Positions 1 to 14,194 of a DNA stretch of 23,766 nt are shown in pieces. Each line of letters starts with the position of its first letter. The first letter of the stretch is position 1. A program made the position numbers and the translations under genes. The stretch is from the NCBI GenBank assembly GCA_034696485.1, contig JAQIWT010000313.1, forward strand, positions 1-23,766. The letters run 5' to 3'. This DNA comes from Isohypsibius dastychi. Its lineage: Eukaryota > Tardigrada > Eutardigrada > Parachela > Isohypsibiidae. The notes under the pieces are model-generated. The model was not told where the DNA came from, made no database searches, and worked only from the letters and a program-made list of their open reading frames with translations.

Positions 1-5
1 ACACA

Positions 6-26
6 CCCCCCCCCCCCCCCCCCCCC
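6..26. repeat. Poly-C tract (21 C)
   Basis: An uninterrupted run of 21 C lies about 30 bases upstream of the first recognised splice acceptor, so it sits in an intron of the partial gene that follows. Similar G runs occur at 14183-14194, 17232-17246 and 18026-18039. Confidence 0.9.
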
Positions 27-55
27 AATTTATTGATTGTATTGTGCTGTTGCAG

Positions 56-796
56 AGCTTTTTCTCACGAGAGATTCCAAATGACTCCCTCCTGAAGCTG
101 CTTGGCAGATGGATAAGCGGAGAACGTGTGGTTCCTGATTTCATATTCTTCGAGACTGGTGCAGTAAGCCTGGGTGTCAGGAACTATATATTCGATAAAA
201 TATCAGCATTTTGACATGTTTCAGTGGTCGGTGTTGAAATTTGCCGAAAAAGGAATCAAAAAGTTTCAAAGCAAGTATTGTACTCGCTCGAGTTTCGTTG
301 CGAATCTTGACCGAGTAGAGTGTTACAGAGAACCTAACTGTTGTCGCTGATTGTTTCGCCAGTCTTCAAAATCGGACAACAGTGGTCTGGATCAGGACAT
401 GTACGTGCTTGAGCATTCACAGTTCATTACAGTGGTATCGATGCAATGATCCTCAATGATGCAGTGCCATTCCAATCGAACTCAACAAGTGTGTTCAATA
501 AATGGGCGGAGAACCCGAACGCTGGCGTGGCAATTGAAGAATACGGGGAAGTTCTGGCGAAGGTCGCCACTGAATCTGGCATGCTGCTGTGGGATTCTGC
601 ATATTACGATTGTCATAAATACGCCAGATATTATTTGGATCACGTCCATCCCGGTGTTGCATTGGCTAGAAAAGTAAAGTACACCGTGTCCATTATACTT
701 CTTGCCAATTAAAAGGTCACTACTTTTGTATCTTCTTCCTTTCAGGCATCTTGTCAATTGCTTGCTGCTCTCTCGACGAATTGCTCTGGATTTTGA
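56..796 (+). CDS. SGNH/PC-esterase protein, CASD1-like luminal domain (3' part of gene)
   Basis: This is the 3' end of a gene whose 5' part lies outside the window. Proposed exons are 56-163, 225-274, 363-400, 423-673 and 746-796, with GT-AG introns and a TGA stop at 794-796. The joined reading gives about 165 residues. Landmarks are VPDFIFFETGAWS (compare the strand of SGNH hydrolases that ends in a G-x-W-S segment), TTVVWIRT, and a C-terminal D-H-V-H-P followed by an alternating helix QLLAALSTNC. The Asp-x-x-His pair is the usual catalytic pair of PC-esterase domains, and the order of blocks matches the luminal domain of CASD1 sialate O-acetyltransferase. Unlike CASD1, the protein stops just after this domain, with no transmembrane acyltransferase part. 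The frame between exons 3 and 4 works only if a 22-nt GT-AG segment (401-422) is removed or a one-base shift is allowed. The family call is by remembered motifs; the substrate is unknown. Confidence 0.5.
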
Positions 797-1188
797 GTAC
801 ATTTGATTGACAAAGCACAGTTTAAGTCATGTGATGCACCGCAATACTGCAGCCTGTTGAAGAGTCATTGTTTTCACGTCTTCTCCGAAGGAATTTTTCC
901 ATTGTTGGTGCGTGAAATCAGATTAGCTGCACTTTTCGCCGGATTGAAAGATATCCGTGTAAATATGCCGGTCAGCTCTCTCGAAGAAGTTGTTCTGAGC
1001 TGAGCTGGTTCATTCCACTTCGACAAAGGGTAACAAGGTTTTTCTAGTTTTTCGCAAACTGTATTCGCGTGACAAATCTCACAGTTTCGACCAGTGACCA
1101 TTGTCTACTCGACCGTTTGAACGAACAATAAAAAACAATCTCAAATTGTAAATCAACACAGTTCGGCCACCAGAATTCAATACATTCA
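797..1188. other. Convergent intergenic/3' UTR region
   Basis: About 390 bases separate the stop codons of two convergent genes. The plus-strand AATAAA at 1127-1132 can serve the esterase-like gene. I see no AATAAA for the minus-strand gene and no other gene. Open frames here are short and have no recognisable content. Confidence 0.6.
1127..1132 (+). terminator. Polyadenylation signal AATAAA
   Basis: A canonical hexamer lies about 330 bases downstream of the esterase-like stop and about 60 bases before the 3' end of the convergent TFIIIC gene. It is the only such signal seen in this gap. Confidence 0.45.
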
Positions 1189-4100
1189 TCATCCATATAC
1201 TGCCTTCACCTGCTTCCAATTTAGAAAACTCTGATCAACCGTCCGAGTCAACAACACCTGTTGCTGATTCGCAAATATCACTCGTAAGTTAAAAGCAGCT
1301 TGGAAGCTCAGCTCCATAATCAGCCGATCACGTTCATAATTCCGCGATTCCAGGACCACTCCTCTGCAAAGGTCAAGGCAGTTCTGATAAAACCGCACTG
1401 CTGAGCCGACATCCCCAAACTGTTGCGCTGCTCTGGCTTTGTTGAACCACACTTCCGGGCAGTCACCACGCAGCTGAGCATACTTCTCCATGAACAACAT
1501 TCCTCTCGAATAAATCGCTCCTCGGCGCTGAGTCGGACAATCATAACGCAGTGCCATATCGACACTGAGAATCGCTAGATTCAACCAAATCTGCCATGAT
1601 ACATATGGTTCGCCCAGATGTTCCACGATCTTCATATGCTACAAGAAAAACACATTCAGCGTGGAAGACACAGAACAAAGACGGTAAAGTCTTACAAGTT
1701 TGTAACTTTTTTCCAGACTGCCTTTTCTCATGGCGTCATTGGCCATGATCATAGCGATCTCCAGGCTGAACCCCTTCTTTTTCGTCAAATGCGTCGCCCA
1801 TTTAACACATCTATTCGAAACGGCTTTGGAATCCTCTTTAGCTTCTTCACAGATCAGCAAATGATAGAGATTATATTTCGGAATCCCAAAAGTATGCAGC
1901 GTTTCCGGTGAATGTCGGTTCAGCTCACCGCGGAGGTACTCCAAGGCGAAACGATGAGTGTCCACCAGTTTTCCACACGGATCAGTGTAGTGGATATAAT
2001 ACGAAACGACACAGATGGCAGTCTTAAGGCGATCCAACTTTTCCGGACAGTCGAAGAATTCTTTGTGACGTATGGCGAGAAACGCGATGTTGACCGCTTC
2101 ATCCAACCTGAAAATCCAACTTGATCACAACAATATTATAGTCAGACTAGATTTCGTCAGTGTACCTTCCGAGACCATAAGCAGCGTTGATTGCGTGGGT
2201 GACCATATCAAAGAGTTCGTCCGTTGTTATCTTGCCGGATGAGATCACGGGAGACGGAAGCGTGTAGCTCTTCAAACCCCGTTCAACAGTGAAGGGCGTT
2301 TTCAGATCCCACAAATACGTGGCTGGATCGATGTGAACTGAGAACTTGTCAAAAGTCGAGCTCAAAAGGTCATGAACGATTTGGATGATGTCTTCCCAGT
2401 TGACTTTGCCGAATTCGTCGAATGCTTCCATAGCGTACTTATAACGTGATGTAAGATCCACCTGGGACAAAAATCAGAATAAACATTGGGGGTTGGTTTG
2501 TTTTTAGAAGCAAATCGAACTTGGTAGTTTAGATTTCGAGCTCGAGCTTTGTCACCAACTGTGACGCATTTGTTGGGGAACTCGAATGTCAGGCGATTCA
2601 GCCGGTGTTTAGCGGTTCGGTTAGAAGGACGAATGGCGAGAACTTTACGATAAGCTTCCTGCGCTTCCGGGATTTTGTCGAGATTTTGAAAGATGTCACC
2701 CATCAACATGTGGCTGGGTTCTGAGTCAAATTCCGCGAATTTGGATTGATAGATTTCGAGAAGAATCCGAGCTCTTTCGGGGTGGTCGTTCTCTAGGAGG
2801 GTTTTGACGAGTTTGAGTAGAATGTTGGCGTACCTGGAAACGAACAAAAACAAGCGAATCATGTCATACCCTTGAAAGCAAAAAAATGCGCGATTCCACG
2901 AATAACAGTACTCAAGGAGAATCAGACAGAATTCCCTTTTCGAAAGAACTAACTTGGCGAAATCGAAGTTCGCAAAAAACCCTCCGAATATTGAATCATG
3001 AACGGTATAAAAGATGATGCAAACGCAAAACAGCATCAGTACAAAAAAAGCATGAACACGCAAATTTAAAAAAACACATTCCACAAAACGTATTACAGAA
3101 TGACCAGCGAGCCCGCCATTGCTCCTAAACAGAACGACTACTTCCAAAAACTGAAATTTCGAGCAAACGTCATGTGATAAATTCAAACTAAAAGATTGGA
3201 AATAACGTGAAGATTGGACCAAAAGAGAGAACAATCCGCTCTCAAACCAGCTGAAATTATGCAGCTACGAAAATTACGTGCTGACACTTTGATATGATTC
3301 ATCGTTTTCACAATTATTGAAAAAACCCAGAGAAAGATTAAAGATCTAAATTAAGATCAAAATTGCTATCTATGAAAATTATAATTAAGAGTGACCTCAA
3401 GCAGAATAATGAAGCAGCAAAAAAGCAAAAATACACTGTATTTCTTACTTTCCCCCATCGTCGTTCTTGGTGATATTTCTCATGACCTCCTCAATCATCG
3501 CAAAATCCTCCCCACATCGCATGACTGCAATGCAGATCACGGCTGCGAAACTGGAATTATTCTTCAAGAAATCGCATATGATTATCCGTTTATCGGTCCG
3601 GCCGATCTTGATCAAATCGAACTTTCTTGAGTACGCCAATATTTCCTTCAGGCCTTGCATCTGACTGGACACATCCAGTTCTTTATAAGATAAATCCTTT
3701 TCGGCTCGTATTTCCATCGCTCTGCCGACAATTCGTTCGCCGAGAAGCGTGATTCCACGAATAACAATATCTAGCGGCACGCCGAGATGATCATTATTGG
3801 AAAGAATTCCATTGAGGGCCAAGTGCAGGTTGTCGATCATGTCATCCGTTTTTCCAGACTCGATCAGGTTTCCGGCGATCTTGATGTGAAGTGATAAAAT
3901 GACACTGGCCGATGCGTCCGCAGCTTCTTCGGCAGCCAGGAGCCGCTTTTGATAAAACAACAGACTTCCGTCGTTTTCCACCTAAAAAATGAATTTAACA
4001 CGCAAATTAGAGACAAAATACAAATTCTATAGATATTCTGCCGTTTTATAATTCCATATTAAATATTCCATTCACAGAAAAAAATACCTCTAGTAATCTC

Positions 4101-5044
4101 TCCAAATCCCGAAGAATATTCAAATACTCTTCATCACTTCCGGTCGCACCCTCTTTCTCTTTAAAGACCACCAGAGCTTTCAGAGCATGTATTTCTTCCA
4201 GGTTATTACTGAGCCGCCGGGATAATTCCACATACTGATGCCACAGTGTTTCGGCTGCTTCACCGGTCTCTCCTTCGCGCAAGAACGAAACACCTTTCTG
4301 GATGGCCGCGAACGCATCCTCCAGTCGGTTCAGATCACGGTAACATCCAACCATCTCCAAGTACGCCGGTTTGTAATCCGGCACTTCTTCGATCAACTTC
4401 CGGTAGATATCAATCGCTTCCTGTAATCTATAGAGAAAACAAATGAAACGGAAGTGAAAAAATCAGAATTCAAAAAGGCGAAAGATTATAAGACTTTCCC
4501 AAACAAATCTTTACGTTAAAAATATAGATGCCATAATCAGTCTTTCGAGATAAAATAGTGGGAAGATAGAAACAATCGAAAAAAAATGCAAAGAAATTAT
4601 CCAGGACTTCAACAACAATAAAAAAAAGTGAGAAATTTCCTTCGAAGTTTCTCTTCAAAACCTAATTTGTCAACGCTAATCTAGATCAAATAAATCGTTC
4701 GAGTCGAACTCTCTGTCTGCAAACCCTGGGCGGAAAGAAGCAATGACCGCTTTGCTACAATTTGACATTGTGAAACAGTACAGGGAATTCATCCGTTCTG
4801 AAGGAGGTACAAGTTCTTACTTTCCAGCTTCCTGGAGCGAGCGCCCCTTCTCCTCCAGTCGATCAATGAAATTCCTGCGTGCTTGACGTTCCCATGCTGA
4901 TGTGTTCCCCAAATCAGGTGATAAACTGACACCAGAGGATATCCCAGAATCTGTGGAAGGGGAAGTCCTGCTGTTGTTGTGGACATCAGCCTGCGAGGAA
5001 GTGGTGGACGGTACGACAGAGGGCTTTTTCCTGATACGACCCAT
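1189..5044 (-). CDS. GTF3C3: General transcription factor IIIC subunit 3 (TFIIIC102/Tfc4-like TPR protein)
   Basis: Seven exons on the minus strand: 5044-4821, 4427-4088, 3981-3449, 2833-2521, 2461-2166, 2107-1696 and 1638-1189. All junction phases agree and the joined frame is 855 aa, close to human GTF3C3 (about 886). GTF3C3 is the TPR scaffold of TFIIIC that binds tRNA and 5S gene promoter complexes and recruits TFIIIB for RNA polymerase III in the nucleus. The N-terminus (about 55 aa) is Ser/Thr-rich and disordered. TPR units follow: residues about 56-115 (EAIDIYRKLIEEVPDYKPAYLEM), about 366-430 (PERARILLEIYQSKF, EAQEAYRKVLAIRPSN) and the C-terminal ARAAQQFGDVGSAVRFYQNCLDL. The end, ERDRLIMELSFQAAFNLRVIF, matches the end of the animal family. 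The long acidic stretch of human GTF3C3 is absent here. The start ATG at 5044 is the first in frame; the upstream extension reads only from TTG. The 615-bp third intron (3448-2834) is unusually long; donor GTTCGA at the fourth intron is weak but frame-consistent. Confidence 0.85.
2834..3448 (-). other. Large intron 3 of the TFIIIC subunit gene
   Basis: This 615-bp intron is about ten times the length of the fourth and fifth introns of the same gene. It contains a long open stretch on the minus strand that runs into the next exon, but its translation is Phe/Leu/Cys-rich and low in structure, as expected for T-rich intron sequence, so I do not call a gene. No RNA gene or repeat was recognised in it. 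Confidence 0.7.
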
Positions 5045-5817
5045 TGTCAACAATGGCAGTATAAAAAATGACTCGAAATATCAACCACACTTCTACCTAA
5101 TTTCTTCCACCAAATGTGGGAATGCTGCGAGAGTCTTGGACCAAGACTCAACAAAGAGGAAATCACGAAAATGAAGAAAACGGAAAGCAAAATCGGCGAG
5201 CTGAACAAGTGATCAGAGCGAAGCGGATCATTTGGTAGTTTCTGGGGCGGAGCGGAGCGGGCCATCTCGGTTGTCTCATTTCAGAAAGTATGCCCCAAGA
5301 AATTTTGAATGCAATCCGCCGAAACAATATGGATTTAACCATTAATTAACTAAATGGTTCACAAAAAAATCTTCGAATCAAGTTTCAAAAACACATGCTT
5401 TATTTTCAGTTCAGTTCTCCGAACATTGTGTTCAAACAGTCAAGAGCAGACACTGAACGTGCACAACAACAGATGGAACCGAGTACTCTAATCCGCTCTT
5501 CTACAACATTGTTCAAGAATCATCAACAGATGTTTCGCTCGACTTCCAGAGACGTCCACAAAATATTTGATTTATAAAACCAGAAAACAACGTTGTTTGA
5601 TAACTCAACAACAAACAGCTAGTCGAACCTTTCAAAAACAGATGCAGTCCTCCAACACATGGTCAACTGAAGTCCAGGAAAATATTAGTATCTAACTGAT
5701 GAAAGAATGAGATTAATAACATTGAGCTGTTGTACAGTAAAAGGCAGAATGGCAAATTGTGAAAGCTGGTGCTTTAAAAATGGCCGTTTGAGAATCCGCA
5801 AGCGATGACCAGCATCG
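5045..5817. other. Intergenic region between kinase 3' end and TFIIIC gene 5' end
   Basis: About 770 bases between two minus-strand genes. The half next to the TFIIIC gene is its promoter and leader side; it holds a GGGGCGG GC-box-like run at 5244-5250. The other half is probably the 3' UTR of the PAK gene, ending near a minus-strand AATAAA at 5404-5399. A 72-codon open stretch upstream of the TFIIIC start (5265-5047) has no recognisable content and is not called. Confidence 0.5.
5399..5404 (-). terminator. Polyadenylation signal AATAAA (kinase gene, distal)
   Basis: TTTATT on the plus strand reads AATAAA on the minus strand, about 415 bases after the stop of the spliced version of the PAK gene. 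A second AATAAA at 6009-6004 sits just after the alternative stop at 6022. Confidence 0.4.
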
Positions 5818-9654
<3,837 letters not shown>

Positions 9655-9797
9655 GATCTCCACGTAGACAATCTGCCTGCAGCTGGCCTAATTGCTGGAG
9701 AGATATGAGATGGTAAAACCGAGATGTACAAACGTTACCTTGTTGTAAGAAATCGCTAAGAAAAGATTAATTTCGTTGCGGTTGGTTGATTACATTG

Positions 9798-9805
9798 TGA
9801 CGTCA
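9798..9805. promoter_or_regulatory. CRE-type site TGACGTCA
   Basis: A perfect palindromic CREB/ATF consensus lies about 145 bases upstream of the PAK start codon. The match is seen directly; binding and function are inference. One 8-base match is not rare enough to be certain. Confidence 0.3.
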
Positions 9806-9900
9806 CGAATCACGATACGCTCATGGCGTGCATTCACCACTGCGCGTGCGTTCACTGTCGCACCTGTTCTGTTGAGTGCACGTAGCAGTAGCGCAGTATG

Positions 9901-9916
9901 GACTCACTTGTGAGTC
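9901..9916. repeat. Short inverted repeat, 7-bp arms
   Basis: GACTCAC and GTGAGTC are perfect reverse complements separated by TT, about 250 bases upstream of the PAK start. It may be a small operator-like site or chance. Confidence 0.5.
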
Positions 9917-10255
9917 GAAAGGACAATATATACATTGCGTACACATTGTTTAGGTAAGCTATAAATGAAGTTACAAAAAATTATTCTAGACCGTACGTCA
10001 TCTTCAGAAATTTGTGGTTTAGACTGGAAGATTAAACCACGAATGAGCTCCATTTTAGCCTCGAACTTCCAGCCGCTTCAAGAAGACTGTAATTTTTCCG
10101 AGTTGTGTTATTTTTCAGCTGATAGCGTAATTTGACGGTGTCATAAAAAAAGTGACCGCTACTTTGTTGTTAATTTTCACTCAATTCTAATCTTGCTGAG
10201 AACAGTTCGAAGATGGAGAAAGTGAGCGAAAGAAGAGTATGAAGAATATGAAAGG

Positions 10256-12099
10256 TCACCGAGGCACAAAACATATTTCAAATGGCAAGGGCATTCTGAC
10301 AAATGGTGTGATGTATTTTTCAGACGATATGGTTGATCCTGGTGCACGTTGAATGTCGAACTTTTGGACAATATTCGTGAAAAACAAAAACGTCTGCATC
10401 TTTGCCAGAGACTCTCCAAGACACATGCGTTTCCCTGAAAAAAAACATCGTCCCTTGAATCATGTACACAAGTGTTGGGGCTGGTACGCATTTCACACAC
10501 CGATGCCAAAAGGAATAAATCCTTTCGGAATGATGAGCGACCCATTTGAGTCGATGAAATGCTCGGGGTAGAACTCATTTGGATACTTCCAGAATCTCGG
10601 GTCTCGATGGACGGAGTAAACACTGGCTGACAAGACCGTTCGAGCTGGGATATCAAAACCGTCGATTTTCATTGGTTCAATGTTGGTATGGGGCACACTG
10701 AGCGGAGCTACCGAAGCCAATCGCTGCACTTCCAACAAAACGGCTTCGGTGTATGTCAGAATGGCTGTCAATAGAACATGGGTGATGAACAGCACATCTT
10801 GTAGCACTCTCACAGTTTCTATTTCACCTTTGTCTGACATTCGAATCGGCCTGTTTCTACCAATTTTCACATCGATTTCTTCGTGAACCTTGGCAAGGAC
10901 CTCTGGGTTCTCGATCATATAGATCATCGACCAGGTCAGCGTGACAGTAGATGTGTCCGTCCCAGCTACGAATAGGCTCATCAGAGAGCCCAGAAGCTCC
11001 TCGACTGGAAAGAAAGAAATTCACTCAAGCGTACTATGATAGGACCCAAGTTTTAGTACTAACCGTTCATTGTGGAGTTGGAGCTATTAGACTGCTTATC
11101 CATCTCTGCCATGTACAAGCCTATGAAGTCGCCATTTCCAGTTCGATCAGAGGTGTTGGTATTATGCTCATCAACAAGATGTTTTAAGAACACCCGTATC
11201 TCCTCAATTTGACAGCCCAGGTCCGTGTAAGCACGTCCGATTTTACCGGGCAAATGTCGGAGAATCGGGAATATCTGGACAGGAGCAGCTGCTTCCAGAT
11301 AGTCGCCCTGCTTGCCGACGAGACCACATAGCCGAAGGAACTTGTCGTCAGAGTGTTCAAATCGTTTACCGAAGGCCATCGCGCAGATGACGTTGGACAT
11401 TGAGAGTGTGAGATGAGGGCGTGGATCGAACGGTTGGCCGTGATGCGACGAATAGAGTGCCGTGACTTCGCTGATCTCATCCAAAATGGCATCCTCCAAC
11501 CAGCTTGATCCAGTTCCCACTCCCAAGTCACGCAGAGCGAAGGAGGCGAAACGTCGATGCTGGCGCCATAATTCACCCTCAAATCCCAAGAAACCTGGAA
11601 AACATATACCGTTGCGAAGACTCAAAAAAAAACAATCAAAAAATAAAGCCTTTTTCTTGTGAACAAGTGATGCAGTAACGGCTGGAGTGTCCATTGAAAG
11701 CCCTTCGCCCTAACGCGACTGACTAATCTGACCTTTGCTTGTATGCAGTTTGGTGAAAAATGATTCCTGATCCCGCCCAGCTGAGCTTTCGGTGGAAAAG
11801 ACGGACTTGATGGTGTCGTAATCATGAAGAACAACCTGAAGTCTCGAGCCAACCATGACTGAGAGTGTTGGTCCATAAGTTTTGCTCCATTCGAAGATCT
11901 TCTTCGGTGCATCAGGTAGCATAGATGGTAAATTTCCAACAAATGGAAAACCTGAAAGAATAACATTTTAGAAAGTCGAAATGAAGTAAGTGATCGGAGA
12001 TGTACCAGGGGGTCCAGGTGGCGCATTGCGAGGACGGGAGTTCATCCATGAGAGAATGAAAAGCAGGAAAAGGAACAGAACAAACAAAGCGACTAACAT
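10256..12099 (-). CDS. Cytochrome P450, CYP2 clan, microsomal
   Basis: Six exons on the minus strand: 12099-12006, 11951-11733, 11594-11064, 11004-10828, 10764-10501 and 10434-10256. They join in frame to 487 aa, the usual length for microsomal P450s. P450s are haem monooxygenases that use O2 and P450 reductase at the endoplasmic reticulum; the substrate cannot be told. Residues 1-18 form a hydrophobic membrane anchor followed by the PPGPPG hinge (about 27-32). Helix C has WRQHR (W114, R118), helix I AGTDT (295-299), helix K ExxR (E352-R355), then NEFYPEHF and the haem loop PFGIGKRMCLG with ligand C433. All key residues are present, so the enzyme looks functional. The start ATG immediately precedes the anchor. 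All five introns are phase 1. Intron 4 (10827-10765) is 63 nt with no stop in frame, so retention would insert 21 residues between the J region and helix K. CYP2 clan is inferred from overall motif style. Confidence 0.93.
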
Positions 12100-13165
12100 G
12101 GTCAATTAAATGAGAAATAGATTTACTGCTGAAGTTCGATCTCTCGAATAGAAGCGAATTGGCGAAAATGAGAGCGTTGGACGGAACCGACCCCCTTCTT
12201 GATGCTAGACTCGATAAAGTATCAACTCTAGTTTTTTCAACACAATGTGGTGCCATGACCTCACTTCGGCTGCATTCGTTGTAGATTTGGTAATCAGAAA
12301 GCGGCAACATTTCAATGAATTGCCCCTTTTTTCAGGTGTTGTTGTTTACAACTTTCGCAGTACATCTACATGCACATCTGTTACGGGGGCAAAGTTACTC
12401 AACCGACCTTCTTGCGGCCCGCGACAAGACGCTAACCCAGTGTGATATGCGAACAGGGACTACTTTTTCGCGGAGTTGAAGTTAAGGACCGGAATCAAAG
12501 ATCAGACACTCCAAGAGCAAATGTGGATCATGAGCAGTTCTGAAAATTTGCCAATGTGGTCATACAGCTTCAGACAGCTAGTAAACGTTCACCGTTGAAT
12601 TACAATATGATTACTATATCAGAAAATAGAATCGGCATTTTAATTCCTGAAACTATGTTGTCATTCACGTCTGCTCAAATCTAAGTGGCTGGAAAGTTTG
12701 AAACTAAAGTATCGAACATGCGGGAGAGACAAAATAGCCTCGGTGTAGAAACGACCAACAAGACAATAGGTATACTGTATATATACTATATACTGTATAC
12801 TGAAGCATCAGAATATTGAACCTACACCATTTGATCTACCATAAAAATTAGCATCAGCAACCAGACTTCTTCTGAACTATATGAAACAGAAAGATTTTCC
12901 CGAACGCAATCCATACATATCCAAGATGTTCTTTGATAAATCTGGTATGCTGGCCAGTTTCAGTGCATATCAGAATGCGCATGTGACGATACTTAAACGT
13001 ATTGACGGGAATGGTCCCAAAACATCCGCAACACATGCATTCTGCGTCTTATCGCTGGCTGCAGTCTTCTTGGAGCAATTATCGACGTGACGTGGGATCT
13101 AGCAGTACTGAACTGTACAAACTTGGAGTGATTTCACAACTTTTTGATATTGACCGGCGTAGAAA
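12100..13165. other. Divergent intergenic region (P450 and NDUFA4-like genes)
   Basis: About 1 kb separates two divergent start codons, so both promoters should lie here. A TA-rich stretch at 12771-12802 has repeated TATACTGTATA-like units. Open frames are short and show nothing recognisable. No RNA gene was seen. Confidence 0.5.
12771..12802. repeat. TATACTGTA-type simple repeat
   Basis: Overlapping palindromic units of TATACTGTATA fill about 32 bases of the intergenic region. It can fold back on itself. The unit recurs elsewhere in the window as TACTGTA/TACAGTA. Confidence 0.6.
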
Positions 13166-13441
13166 ATGATTCCGGCCAGATTCATCCCGCGGTTATTCTA
13201 TCATGCCAAACACGATCCGGAGATCTATTTTCTCCACATATGCGCCACTGTACCTGTTCTTTTTGGCAGTTTCTTGGCCATTCGTACTTTGCTGAAAAAT
13301 CCCGAAGTGATTCTCACGCGGAACGATATCCGACCATGGCGCTGGGATCAGTACAGAACACCGGGGCACAAGCAGTATCACCTGTATGCAGAGGGCATCG
13401 ATTATGAGAGTATCCCAGACCCTTCGCCAGACCTTGATTAA
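13166..13441 (+). CDS. NDUFA4/NMES1-family small mitochondrial protein
   Basis: A single-exon frame of 91 aa from ATG to TAA. One hydrophobic segment (residues about 20-42, IYFLHICATVPVLFGSFLAI) is followed by NPEVILTRNDIRPW, matching the family signature N-P-D/E-V followed by R/H-N and P-W in NDUFA4. A short soluble tail with QYHLYAEGIDYESIPDP matches the Y-K-F-Y-S-x-x-x-D-Y-S end of NDUFA4. NDUFA4 is a small inner-membrane subunit now assigned to cytochrome c oxidase (formerly complex I); NMES1 paralogues share the fold. Human NDUFA4 is 81 aa, so the length is right. I cannot tell NDUFA4 from an NMES1-type paralogue. An AATAAA lies about 210 bases after the stop. Confidence 0.65.
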   Translation: MIPARFIPRLFYHAKHDPEIYFLHICATVPVLFGSFLAIRTLLKNPEVILTRNDIRPWRWDQYRTPGHKQYHLYAEGIDYESIPDPSPDLD

Positions 13442-13648
13442 GCGAACAATCATGAGACATCTCTGCGTTTTGAAACTCTACCGACGATGTTCCTTTGCTG
13501 TAATTTTGGGTTCCTTGGAAAGGTGTAGTGAAATCTTCGTTGTCTGCGTTGACCACATTTTCTTCCGTGAAGTGGGTCTCGTGATATTCGAGTTTTGTTT
13601 TGAATCTCCAGCCTGTTTTGTAAATATGGAATGACCGTCTTCCCTCAC

Positions 13649-13654
13649 AATAAA
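13649..13654 (+). terminator. Polyadenylation signal AATAAA (NDUFA4-like gene)
   Basis: A canonical hexamer about 210 bases downstream of the NDUFA4-like stop, on the same strand. Confidence 0.5.
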
Positions 13655-14182
13655 ACACAACCTAAGAGCACATTGGTCGATGCGAGATTGTGTATTCCTT
13701 TTTGGGTACTGGTGGAATGTGCATATCAAAAAGATGTTGTTTACGCTGCAGCTGCAGTTGATCAGTATCAGCTTAAGAATTTGTCGGAACTGAAAATCTC
13801 ACGGCGTCAGGTGGTATTTTACTGGCGAATGACCTTCACCGTGGAATTGCGAATGTTTGTTTCAAGCTCCGCCTTCGAACAACCTGGCTTGAGGTTTCGG
13901 TCATTTGAAGTTTAATAGGTCAGTATTTTGGAATACCTGAAGGGGGAGCTGGTTATTTTACGAAACTGCACATGAACATACAAACAATTTATTACAGTAT
14001 GTCATGATCAGGCCGGCATTCGTTCCTATTAGGGAACTGAAATCACAAGCACTGCCCAAAATCAGTATTGCCGAATATGGAGTTGTATTGTCAAGCTTTC
14101 TTGTATTATCAGGCAAAAACTACTGGTCAATGCTGCAATGATTGTCACAAGAGCAGGGACTAGTCCATCCCATGAGTTGGAA

Positions 14183-14194
14183 GGGGGGGGGGGG
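14183..14194. repeat. Poly-G tract (12 G)
   Basis: A run of 12 G in the gene-poor region, similar to the G runs in the glutathione synthetase introns. Confidence 0.8.

Larger units (their letters stand above)
9655..10255. other. Intergenic region: PAK promoter side and P450 3' side
   Basis: About 600 bases without a gene. It contains a perfect TGACGTCA at 9798-9805 and an inverted repeat at 9901-9916, which most likely belong to the upstream region of the PAK gene. The part next to 10255 is likely 3' UTR of the P450 gene; I saw no AATAAA for it. Confidence 0.5.

Noticed and set aside
2834-3234. Long minus-strand open stretch (290 codons) inside TFIIIC intron 3
   Set aside because: It joins intron sequence to the true exon 4. 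The intronic part is Phe/Leu/Cys-rich, has no domain and the exon phases fit splicing exactly.
2892-3766. A 16-base word shared by TFIIIC intron 3 (2892-2907) and exon 3 (3751-3766)
   Set aside because: It could be a scrap of an exon duplication, but flanks agree only for a few bases and a match of this size is not clearly beyond chance in 24 kb.
5047-5265. 72-codon minus-strand frame upstream of the TFIIIC start
   Set aside because: It overlaps the promoter/leader of that gene, is out of frame with it and shows no family features.
5612-5635. Reverse strand GGTTCGA resembling a tRNA B box
   Set aside because: No matching A box, no cloverleaf pairing and the trailing CC is absent.
12881-13090. 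69-codon plus-strand frame before the NDUFA4-like gene
   Set aside because: No recognisable motif and no splice sites that would join it in frame to the next gene.
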